Source of the DNA: Ruminococcus sp.
Lineage (GTDB): Bacteria > Bacillota > Clostridia > Oscillospirales > Ruminococcaceae
Direction of reading: 5' to 3'
DNA length: 64,000 nt
Assembly (NCBI RefSeq): GCF_024692365.1
Contig: NZ_JAILMR010000129.1
Location: 1-64,000 of the forward strand
How positions within the stretch are numbered: position 1 is the stretch's first letter; each line of letters starts with the position of its first letter. Both the position numbers and the translations under genes were made by a program. Under the pieces are notes generated by a model. It did not search any database. It was not told where the DNA came from and saw only the letters and a program-made list of their open reading frames with translations. Shown here in pieces: positions 1 to 6,892 of the stretch.

Positions 1-1170
1 ACGGAGAAGAGTCATCCACTTCTGGTTCTCCTTGCCGTCCATATGACCGCCCCACTCACCGATAAGCTCGGGACCTATATCTTCAGCATTGATATATGCC
101 CATGTATCATACCAGTAATCTTTCAGAAGAGTTTCCTCTGTGAAGTTCTTATCGAACCATGTCTGTGCATAAACAGAAGGACCGTAGTCATGAGGCGAGT
201 AAACTATCTGAGATGTACCATGCTCGGGCTTGATAGGATATTCTCTTGCGCCGCGGAAGTTACCGCCCCACCATGCGCCAATGTAAGGTGAGTTGTCTCT
301 TCTGTCGGGCATACCCCAGTAGTCGCCTGCCTGAGCACCGCTCATCGACTGCTCAACGCCTTCAACGAGTATGAGTGCATTGGGGTTAACGTCAAGTATA
401 GCGTCTGCGCATCTTGTTGCAGCGTAAGCCCAGTTGTTCTCATCCTTGGAACCGTCCCACTTAGCTGCATCTTTGCCTTCCTGACCCTTGCCGTGAGGCT
501 CGTTCTTCAGGTCGTAAGCGAGCAGTGTATCATCATTCTTGTACTTGTCAGCAAGCCATACCAGTGACTCTATCCATACATCGGTAGTAACGCCTGCCTT
601 GCCATACCAGAGGTTGTAGTTGTGACCCGAGTTGTCGGTATGAGGGCTGTGAACATCGATGAAAGCCTTGATACCGTACTTCTTGCATTTCTGCATCATG
701 ATATCGAATACTTCCATACTGTTCTTTGCAGTTTTACCATCAGCCTCGCAGAAATCTGCGTTGATGGTGTAAGCAGGATCAGTGTTGCATGAGAAGCTGC
801 TTACGGGCATGGGCTTGCCGTTCATCCAAGAAACAAGAAGCTCGGAAGAAACAGGGAAACGGATGATGTTGATACCGCGGTCTGCGATCTCTTTCAGACA
901 GTCGTCAGCGTCAGCGCTCCAGAGGTAGTGAGGGCAAGCCTCGCTGCAGTTGAAACCGAACCAGTTAGCACCTGTCAGCCAAACCTCATTGCCGTTTTTG
1001 TCATAAAGTCTGCTGCCCTTAGCGTGCAGCCAGTCGTCGTTGCAGTCATCAGCTACTGCAGCAGCTGAAACTGTGGTCGTTCTGACAGCTGAAATGCCTG
1101 TAGCCGCACCTGAAACGGTGAGAGCAGCTATTGAAGCAAAAGCAGCCATCCTTCTGATTAAACATTTCAT
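1..1170 (-). CDS. GH5 endoglucanase (cellulase), 3' end outside window
   Basis: Secreted endo-beta-1,4-glucanase expected to cut internal bonds of cellulose outside the cell. Translation from the ATG at 1168-1170 gives a signal peptide of about 35 residues (positively charged start, Ala-rich end before VADDCNDDW), then a GH5 barrel. The acid/base Glu is visible in LKNEPHG (about residue 224) and the nucleophile Glu in LIGEWGG (about residue 372), so the catalytic domain is nearly complete. The gene runs off the window edge, so any C-terminal binding module is unseen. The start is supported by a GAGAGGGG ribosome binding site. It has its own TTGACA-17-TACAAT promoter and a TAAWCGTT element upstream. 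The family is clear; the GH5 subfamily is not settled here. Confidence 0.9.
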   Translation of the reverse strand, partial: MKCLIRRMAAFASIAALTVSGAATGISAVRTTTVSAAAVADDCNDDWLHAKGSRLYDKNGNEVWLTGANWFGFNCSEACPHYLWSADADDCLKEIADRGINIIRFPVSSELLVSWMNGKPMPVSSFSCNTDPAYTINADFCEADGKTAKNSMEVFDIMMQKCKKYGIKAFIDVHSPHTDNSGHNYNLWYGKAGVTTDVWIESLVWLADKYKNDDTLLAYDLKNEPHGKGQEGKDAAKWDGSKDENNWAYAATRCADAILDVNPNALILVEGVEQSMSGAQAGDYWGMPDRRDNSPYIGAWWGGNFRGAREYPIKPEHGTSQIVYSPHDYGPSVYAQTWFDKNFTEETLLKDYWYDTWAYINAEDIGPELIGEWGGHMDGKENQKWMTLLR

Positions 1171-1228
1171 AAATATTCCCCTCTCGTGATACCGAATGTT
1201 AATTTATTAAGGTATCTTACTATTTTTA

Positions 1229-1257
1229 ATTGTATCATTGTTGCTGAAAAATGTCAA
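1229..1257 (-). promoter_or_regulatory. Sigma-A promoter of the GH5 gene
   Basis: On the minus strand, TTGACA (1252-1257) and TACAAT (1229-1234) are separated by exactly 17 nt, about 60 nt before the start codon. Confidence 0.75.
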
Positions 1258-1292
1258 TACCATTCTTGTAAAAACTGAACATAAAGTCAAGA

Positions 1293-1300
1293 AAACGATT
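1293..1300 (-). promoter_or_regulatory. TAAWCGTT element, GH5 promoter
   Basis: The gene-strand sequence TAATCGTT lies 36 nt upstream of the -35 box (plus-strand span about 1294-1301). The same 8-mer occurs upstream of both GH9 genes and, with one change, upstream of the GH11 gene. It is a putative regulator site; no binding protein is known from this sequence. Confidence 0.45.
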
Positions 1301-1365
1301 AAACTTTTTGTTAATATATTATACGGTCGGTAATTTTAGAAAATTTATTGAATTTTTAAACAAAA

Positions 1366-1400
1366 AGCAGATGTGCGGTCGGGCACATCTGTTTTTCTGC
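1366..1400 (-). terminator. Rho-independent terminator after the permease gene
   Basis: Stem CAGATGTGC / GGCACATCTG is flanked by A/T runs on both sides. It sits 30-60 nt past the permease stop and may work in both directions. Confidence 0.7.
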
Positions 1401-1422
1401 TTTATAAAAATATCCGTTTTGT

Positions 1423-3438
1423 CTATTTTCTCTCTTTGATTATACTCTTGCTGCTGAAGAATGTTATGAGGAAATATCCGCCGTAGATCAGAGCAAGTAT
1501 CAGTGAGGTAACAGTTATGGAAAGTCCCATATCCTCGGTACCGAATACCTCCAGTGTCTTTACTGCAAAGTTCATGCCGAATACCGAGTGAAGTACTGCA
1601 AGTATCAGGGGTATAAGGAAGAATATGCCTGTCTGTCTGAACAGCGATCTGTTGAGATCCTTTTCATCTGCGCCTATCTTTCTCAGCATCTCATATCTGC
1701 CTACACTGTCAGCACTCTCAGAAAGCTCTTTCAGCGCAAGTATCGCTCCGCTTGCTATCAGGAATACTAGTCCTACATAAAGTCCTACGAATGTAGCGAT
1801 AGCACCGATGCCAGCCGAATTCCTGTTAACTTCCTGGCGCGATGTGAACATACATGGACCAAAATCAAGGTTCTTCATCAGTTCGTCGGTCTTTTCATGT
1901 ACGGTCTTTTCAGCTTCGTCCTTATCATCGGAACAATAGTTGCCGATAAAGTATTCCATTTCCAGCGGAGTCGATTCCGTTATAACATCGTCGGGTACAA
2001 CTACAATACCCTCGTTTGACCTTGCAACGTCTAAAGTGATGAATCCATCAACTGTATCATCGTACTGCGATCTCAGCGTTCTGCCGAATACATTTATCTC
2101 ATCGCCTTTGTCAAGGGTGCGGTCACGCAGTTCTTTAGTAAACTTGAAATTGCAGGTAACTATAAAGCTGTCTTTTTCAAGTTCAAGTTCATCTCTGCCG
2201 TAAAGTCTCATGAGAGCGTTGTAATCACTGACTTTTACTATTTTCTCGGGGGAATCGAACATTATCATACTATAACTTTTCTTGATCTCCTCAGCATCTT
2301 CACCCAGCATTTTTTCAAATGTCAGACTTTCATCAATGTAGGTGTAAAAGTGAGCGTATTCGCTGAAATCTTCAGTAATATCAATACCCTCCTCCTCAAC
2401 GATCTTCATAACGTCATGTTCCGGATAATGACCGTTTAAATAGAACTGAAGGTCGTAATCCGCAGGGCAGAGTTCCTTGATATTTTTGTTCAGCGAATTG
2501 CGTATGCAAAAGGCTGCCGCAAGCATACAGATAGTTACGAAAATCATAAGGCATATCATCGTCATGGACATTACCATAGTGTTCACCTTGCTGCTTATCT
2601 GGCGGAATGTGAAACTGTTAAGGCTGCGGAAGTACATACCCTTCATGGACATCACTGTGCGCAGAATCATACCGGATACCGACCAGAATATAAAGAAAGT
2701 TGAAACAGCACCTGTAATGATGCTTCCTATGAGTTTTGATCGGCTGAGCTCCTGATAGCCCGCAGTTACGGTGTAGTAAGCTGCACCCAGAGCTATGGCG
2801 GATATGATGAATATAACCACGCATACGATGGGATTTTTCAGCTTTATCTGCTCAGAGCGCTTGTCCGACTGCATAAGATCGATGAGCTTCATCTTTGTGA
2901 CCACTATGCTGTTGAATATCATCACAACAAAGTACATCACACCGAAGTAGAGGATCGTCTTGGTTATCGCCTTTACAGATACCGTGAACTTGTATGCGGT
3001 CATATCAGCTTCAAAAAGGTTCGCCACCAGTGCGCTCATCAGCTGAGAAAGTCCTATGCCCACCAGCAGACCAGCTGCCAGTGAACCCAGTCCGATGATA
3101 ACTGTCTCTATAAGCAGCAGCCTTGATATACTGCCCTTGCCCATGCCGAGAGTCATATAAAGCGCGAACTCCCGCTTTCTTCTCTTCATCAGAAAACGGC
3201 TGGCATACACTATCAGCAGACCAAGAACACCTGCCACGAAAATGCTTATGCCCGAGAGGACGGTGGAAAGCAGATCAATTATCTCATAGCTGCTTTCGTC
3301 CAGCTTCATCATGGCTGCCTGTCCGCTGATGGCGTTGAAAACGTAGAAGACCGAAACGCCTATCATCAGCGTGAAAAAATATATCGCATAGTCCCGCAGA
3401 CTTCTGCGGATATTGCTTATCGAGAGCTTAAAGAGCAT
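1423..3438 (-). CDS. BceB-type ABC transporter permease (FtsX family)
   Basis: Membrane component of a peptide-detoxification/sensing ABC transporter. The 671 residues show the BceB layout: several N-terminal membrane segments starting near residue 15, then a large extracytoplasmic loop at roughly 320-560 that in this family contacts the antimicrobial peptide, then three C-terminal membrane segments. The length is typical of the family. It overlaps the ATPase gene by 11 nt, so the two are translationally coupled. The upstream kinase and response regulator fit the known pairing of Bce transporters with two-component systems, in which the transporter itself acts as the sensor. The substrate cannot be read from sequence. 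Confidence 0.88.
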   Translation of the reverse strand: MLFKLSISNIRRSLRDYAIYFFTLMIGVSVFYVFNAISGQAAMMKLDESSYEIIDLLSTVLSGISIFVAGVLGLLIVYASRFLMKRRKREFALYMTLGMGKGSISRLLLIETVIIGLGSLAAGLLVGIGLSQLMSALVANLFEADMTAYKFTVSVKAITKTILYFGVMYFVVMIFNSIVVTKMKLIDLMQSDKRSEQIKLKNPIVCVVIFIISAIALGAAYYTVTAGYQELSRSKLIGSIITGAVSTFFIFWSVSGMILRTVMSMKGMYFRSLNSFTFRQISSKVNTMVMSMTMICLMIFVTICMLAAAFCIRNSLNKNIKELCPADYDLQFYLNGHYPEHDVMKIVEEEGIDITEDFSEYAHFYTYIDESLTFEKMLGEDAEEIKKSYSMIMFDSPEKIVKVSDYNALMRLYGRDELELEKDSFIVTCNFKFTKELRDRTLDKGDEINVFGRTLRSQYDDTVDGFITLDVARSNEGIVVVPDDVITESTPLEMEYFIGNYCSDDKDEAEKTVHEKTDELMKNLDFGPCMFTSRQEVNRNSAGIGAIATFVGLYVGLVFLIASGAILALKELSESADSVGRYEMLRKIGADEKDLNRSLFRQTGIFFLIPLILAVLHSVFGMNFAVKTLEVFGTEDMGLSITVTSLILALIYGGYFLITFFSSKSIIKERK

Positions 3439-4201
3439 CGCTCATGTCACCTCCCAGAAGAGTTACTACATCTATTATCTTATCAAAGAACTGCTTGCGT
3501 GTATCACTGCCGCGATTTATCTCGTTGAATATCTTGCCGTCCTTGATGAAGATAACACGGCTTGCATAGCTTGCGGTGAAGCTGTCGTGCGTTACCATCA
3601 TGATGGTGGTGCCGCACTCCGTATTCAGATAACGGAAGCGTTCAAGCAGCATCTTTGCCGACTTTGAATCCAGCGCACCTGTAGGTTCATCTGCAAGCAC
3701 AAGCTTTGGAGAAGTAACTATCGCACGGGCGGAAGCCACTCTCTGCTTCTGTCCGCCTGACATCTGGTATGGGTACTTTGAAAGAACTTCTGTAATGCCC
3801 AGCTGTTCTGCAACTGTCTTGACTGCTGTATCTATCTCCTTGACAGGCTTCTTCTGTATAGAAAGTGCCAGCGCGATATTCTCGTAGGCAGTCAGGGTAT
3901 CCAGCAGGTTGAAATCCTGAAAGATGAATCCCAGCTTCTCTCTCCTGAACTTGTTCAGCGCCTTGCCCTTTATCTCAGTGATATCGCTGTCTTCAAGATA
4001 GATATGACCTGCGGTAACACGGTCAATTGTGGAAATGCAGTTGAGCAGCGTAGTTTTACCGCTGCCCGAAGCTCCCATTATCGCAACGAACTCGCCTTTC
4101 GATACCCCCAGGGATATATCGTCTATCGCCTTGGTAAGGCTCGACTTGCTGCCGTAGTATTTTTCAATGTTTTCGATCTTGAGTATCTGTTCCATATCCA
4201 A
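3428..4201 (-). CDS. BceA-type ABC transporter ATP-binding protein
   Basis: Cytoplasmic ATPase partner of the overlapping permease. The 257 residues carry Walker A (GASGSGKTTL, about residues 42-51), the signature MSGGQKQRV and Walker B LVLADEPTGALD, matching the LolD/BceA/MacB group. An AAAGGAAAAGAG ribosome binding site precedes the ATG at 4199-4201; a second in-frame ATG two codons later is less well spaced. There is a 167-nt gap to the upstream small gene, and I see no clear BceR-type box in that gap. Expression could come from read-through or an unrecognised promoter. Confidence 0.9.
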   Translation of the reverse strand: MDMEQILKIENIEKYYGSKSSLTKAIDDISLGVSKGEFVAIMGASGSGKTTLLNCISTIDRVTAGHIYLEDSDITEIKGKALNKFRREKLGFIFQDFNLLDTLTAYENIALALSIQKKPVKEIDTAVKTVAEQLGITEVLSKYPYQMSGGQKQRVASARAIVTSPKLVLADEPTGALDSKSAKMLLERFRYLNTECGTTIMMVTHDSFTASYASRVIFIKDGKIFNEINRGSDTRKQFFDKIIDVVTLLGGDMSDAL

Positions 4202-4368
4202 CTCTCTTTTCCTTTGTAGTATTTTATATTTAAGGTTATCCCTTTAACATACCGCTGATAAAAGTGATCTTACGAATGATATTCAAAGCGACGTTTTTAT
4301 CGTCTGCAAAATACATTATCAACATAGTGTGCTTGCAGGATAACAATAGTTTTATTATAAGGTCTGAC

Positions 4369-4560
4369 TTAAATGAACTGCTCCGATCTCTTAGTGAGAT
4401 ATAAGGAATATGCATATGAATAACCCAGTGTGCTTGATGCCAGTATTGCCAGACCCGGAATATCCATATTCTTTATAGCCACGAAGTGCATTATCACACC
4501 TGCTGTAACAGCTATCATCATCAGCGTACATATCACCAGTGCCATCTTTGCAAATTTCAT
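4369..4560 (-). CDS. Small membrane protein of the Bce-type module (copy 2)
   Basis: A 63-residue protein of unknown function with two predicted hydrophobic segments (about 4-27 and 35-52) and a basic tail. A good AAAGGTGA ribosome binding site precedes the ATG. It resembles the neighbour at 4660-4881 in size, layout and start (charged, then ALVxxLxM-like), suggesting paralogy. Each has its own BceR-like box and promoter with the same spacing. The position between sensor and transporter genes suggests an accessory or resistance role, but that is inference. Confidence 0.7.
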   Translation of the reverse strand: MKFAKMALVICTLMMIAVTAGVIMHFVAIKNMDIPGLAILASSTLGYSYAYSLYLTKRSEQFI

Positions 4561-4620
4561 TTAAATCACCTTTATCCTTCTTATACTTCTCAGTGAGGTC
4601 TATCCCCTTGCTGTATCTAT

Positions 4621-4626
4621 ATTATA
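4621..4626 (-). promoter_or_regulatory. -10 box of the promoter for small membrane protein copy 2
   Basis: TATAAT on the minus strand lies 40 nt after the BceR-like box and about 60 nt before the start codon. No good -35 hexamer is visible, as expected for an activator-dependent promoter. Confidence 0.6.
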
Positions 4627-4659
4627 TCATACATTCGGGTGACAGTCGCTGTTTTCTTC

Positions 4660-4881
4660 TTACATAACATTACAATTTTGTAATGTTGCCTCACTTTCTG
4701 TTTCTTCCATATCTTCTTTATACTTCTGTGAAGCGCAGCAGTAAACAGCAGTACCTAATGCTATCATAGTGCTGAGTGCAGGATCGAATACATTTGTGTG
4801 CGAGTAATTTATCACCGCTATCAGAAACATTACTATTGTTACGAGTGCGCTTATCACCATTACTTTTCTTGTGTTCTCCAT
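4660..4881 (-). CDS. Small membrane protein of the Bce-type module (copy 1)
   Basis: A 73-residue protein of unknown function with two hydrophobic segments (about 6-25 and 33-50). The ATG at 4879-4881 was chosen because AAGAAAGGGAGA lies just before it; the longer reading frame to 4953 lacks a ribosome binding site and would run through the promoter. The last seven codons (LQNCNVM) are encoded by the next BceR-like box, so the gene end and the downstream operator overlap. This looks like a tandem duplication in which gene plus operator was the unit. Confidence 0.68.
   Translation of the reverse strand: MENTRKVMVISALVTIVMFLIAVINYSHTNVFDPALSTMIALGTAVYCCASQKYKEDMEETESEATLQNCNVM
4667..4686 (-). 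promoter_or_regulatory. BceR-like response-regulator box upstream of copy 2
   Basis: Perfect 7-bp inverted repeat ACATTAC-N6-GTAATGT. Read with its inner bases it is TTACA-ATTT-TGTAA, an exact match to the TNACA-N4-TGTAA consensus reported for BceR-type regulators. It sits 107 nt upstream of the start codon of the small gene. Confidence 0.65.
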
Positions 4882-4941
4882 GATCGATCTCCCTTTCTTA
4901 TGTGACTTGATCTCTGGGGTCTTCCCCCTTGCTGTGATTAA

Positions 4942-4947
4942 AGTATA
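4942..4947 (-). promoter_or_regulatory. -10 box of the promoter for small membrane protein copy 1
   Basis: TATACT on the minus strand lies 40 nt after the BceR-like box at 4988-5007, the same distance as in the paired promoter downstream. The -35 region is poor. Confidence 0.58.
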
Positions 4948-4987
4948 ACACAAAAGAATGGCAGGGTCGATATTTTAATATTACCTG

Positions 4988-5007
4988 ACATTACAGTTTC
5001 GTAATGT
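4988..5007 (-). promoter_or_regulatory. BceR-like response-regulator box upstream of copy 1
   Basis: Perfect 7-bp inverted repeat ACATTAC-N6-GTAATGT with core TTACA-GTTT-CGTAA, one base off the BceR-type consensus. It lies 107 nt upstream of the ATG at 4881 and just downstream of the kinase gene. Confidence 0.62.
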
Positions 5008-5026
5008 TGCTGATGGCATAAATACT

Positions 5027-5076
5027 CCCATATCCCGACTGCATTGGTATCATATCTGCGGTTGTCGGGATATGGG
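5027..5076 (-). other. 13-bp inverted repeat after the kinase gene
   Basis: CCCATATCCCGAC and its perfect complement are separated by a 24-nt loop, starting about 10 nt past the kinase stop codon. There is no T-run on the minus strand, so it is a weak candidate terminator, an RNA-processing hairpin, or an operator. Confidence 0.45.
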
Positions 5077-5085
5077 ATAGAATTT

Positions 5086-6084
5086 TTATTGATGCATATT
5101 ATGCAGATCGTTCTTGCCGAAAACTATGGATATATCGGTGTATTCGCCTTGAACCGAATCTGCCTGAACACTGTGACCAAGCTTTGTGCAAAGCATTTTT
5201 ACTATATAAAGTCCCATGCCTGTTGACTTAGTATGGGTCCTACCGTTTTCACCTGTGAAAGACTTCTCAAAGATATATGGCAGGTCACTTTCGAGAATGC
5301 CTATGCCGTTATCGCGGAAGTGAAGCACTGTCCTGTCATTAAAGTCCTCAGCATAGACTTTTATCTCGTTTGCATCGTACTTGATGCTGTTACCCATAAG
5401 CTGACCGAAAATGAACGCCAGCCATTTCGCATCAGTCATTACTTCAACATCAAGCCCCTCAGCTGAAAGTGAGATATTCCTCTCCTGAATCTCTGTACGG
5501 TTTTTCATGGCTGTTTCACCGAAGATGCGTTTCAGCGAAGCGTTTTTGATGATGTAGTCCTTTTCGGCGTTGCGGCTGCGTGCGTAGTAAAGCACGTTCT
5601 CGATATAATCATCGATACGCTTCAACTGTTCAGAATAACGTGTGCTGCCGTCATTGTGGCACATCAGCTGCAAACTCGCCACGGGCAGCTTGACTTCATG
5701 CACCCACATCTCGATATACTCACGGAATTCAAGATTCTCGCGGCGGTATTCAGCGATATGTTCACACATCGCCTTGTCGGACTGACAAAGGACGTCATAC
5801 AGGATTTTGCCATCAAAAAAATCGGGAGCTTCAATCATCTCCGCCAGAAGATACTTTTTATCCAGATTCTCAAGGCAGTAGGTCAGCTTGTCATAGAAGC
5901 TTTTCTTCCTGAAAAACACCCATAACTCGGATACTGCGCCGCCCAGCAGGAGAATCACATATACTATTATAATGCACTCCCTGCTGATATGAAAAGCCGA
6001 CATGAATATCAACGCTGTCACGAGGGTGGCAAGGTATATCATGTATGCGGAAAGTCTGTCCCTTAAATAGTCGGCGATGCTCAT
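5086..6084 (-). CDS. Intramembrane-sensing histidine kinase (BceS type)
   Basis: Sensor kinase of the Bce-type module. The 332 residues start with two membrane segments (about 13-32 and 37-56) joined by almost no extracellular loop, the hallmark of intramembrane-sensing kinases that take their signal from a BceAB transporter. The phospho-acceptor His is in EMWVHEVKLPVA (about residue 129). N-box (GNSIKYDA) and G-boxes (DNGIGI, TGMGLYIV) of the ATPase domain follow. The start overlaps the response regulator stop by 4 nt, indicating coupled translation. Confidence 0.92.
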   Translation of the reverse strand: MSIADYLRDRLSAYMIYLATLVTALIFMSAFHISRECIIIVYVILLLGGAVSELWVFFRKKSFYDKLTYCLENLDKKYLLAEMIEAPDFFDGKILYDVLCQSDKAMCEHIAEYRRENLEFREYIEMWVHEVKLPVASLQLMCHNDGSTRYSEQLKRIDDYIENVLYYARSRNAEKDYIIKNASLKRIFGETAMKNRTEIQERNISLSAEGLDVEVMTDAKWLAFIFGQLMGNSIKYDANEIKVYAEDFNDRTVLHFRDNGIGILESDLPYIFEKSFTGENGRTHTKSTGMGLYIVKMLCTKLGHSVQADSVQGEYTDISIVFGKNDLHNMHQ

Positions 6085-6743
6085 CTCAGTACATACCCCT
6101 GTTTCTTTCTGGTCTCGATGGCGTCTTCAAAGCCAAGATCAGCCAGCTTTCCGCGAAGTCTGCTTATGTTCACCGAAAGAGCATTGTCGTTGACGAACTC
6201 ATCGTTATCCCAGAGGGTAGTCATAAGGTCATCGCGGGTGACTATCTCGCCCTGCCTGTCAAGCAGCAGCTGAAAAATTATCATCTCGTTCTTGGTGAGT
6301 ATCTGCTCCTTGCCATTACGGTTGATGCTGCCCTTAACGGTGCTTACCTCGGCATCGTGATACATCTGTGAACCGCTTGTCTTGGTGAAACGTTTCATCA
6401 CGGCGGATATCCTCAGCAGAAGGATAGTCGGGTTATAAGGTTTTGTGATATAATCATCAGCACCGAAACTCATGGAAAGCACCTCATCTATCTCGGTACT
6501 CCTGCTGGTCAGCATGATAACGGGGGTTTCACTGACCTTTCGGAATTCCTGCAAAAGTGTTTCGCCGCCAACAAAGGGTAGATTTATATCAAGCAGTATC
6601 AGGTCAGCCCCCGAGGACTTCATCTGCTCCAAAGCAGTGCTGAGGTCGATGACAGCCTGAGCATCATACCCCGAATTTTTCAGCAGTGTTGCGACTTCAT
6701 CGCGCAGCACGGTATCGTCTTCGATTATCAGTATCTTTTTCAT
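6081..6743 (-). CDS. OmpR-family response regulator (BceR type)
   Basis: DNA-binding regulator paired with the overlapping kinase. The ATG at 6741-6743 (MKKILIIEDD) was chosen because AGGAGAAAGGCT precedes it; the longer frame to 6770 has no such site. The 220-residue protein has a receiver domain with acidic residues IIEDD, phospho-acceptor Asp in LILLDINLP (about 52), conserved Thr/Ser and Lys (MLTSR, ITKPY), and a C-terminal winged helix ending RKKQGYVLR. By family it should bind the paired TNACA-N4-TGTAA boxes at 4667-4686 and 4988-5007. Confidence 0.93.
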   Translation of the reverse strand: MKKILIIEDDTVLRDEVATLLKNSGYDAQAVIDLSTALEQMKSSGADLILLDINLPFVGGETLLQEFRKVSETPVIMLTSRSTEIDEVLSMSFGADDYITKPYNPTILLLRISAVMKRFTKTSGSQMYHDAEVSTVKGSINRNGKEQILTKNEMIIFQLLLDRQGEIVTRDDLMTTLWDNDEFVNDNALSVNISRLRGKLADLGFEDAIETRKKQGYVLR

Positions 6744-6788
6744 AGCCTTTCTCCTGTTACAAAAAATCATAGCGTTATCGCCTTAACA

Positions 6789-6817
6789 ATTATATATCAT
6801 TTATTGCGATTCGTCAA
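6789..6817 (-). promoter_or_regulatory. Promoter of the Bce-type two-component operon
   Basis: TTGACG (6812-6817) and TATAAT (6789-6794) with a 17-nt spacer on the minus strand, about 46 nt upstream of the response-regulator start. Confidence 0.78.
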
Positions 6818-6833
6818 GTATGGATTTTTCAGA

Positions 6834-6870
6834 ACAACAAAAACGGCAGTTCCCGAAGAAACTGCCGTTA
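6834..6870 (-). terminator. Terminator of the CBM4-GH9 gene
   Basis: Stem AACGGCAGTTTC / GAACTGCCGTT followed by a T-rich stretch on the minus strand, just after the stop codon at 6893. A near-identical hairpin follows the next GH9 gene. Confidence 0.85.
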
Positions 6871-6892
6871 TATGATCTGTGAAAACTATTGA

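Noticed and set aside
4202-4368. A third BceR-like box before the ABC ATPase gene
   Set aside because: The gap holds only partial matches (CTTACGAATGAT) without the second half of the repeat.
5044-5925. Plus-strand frames opposite the histidine kinase gene
   Set aside because: Antisense shadows of a gene with all kinase motifs intact.
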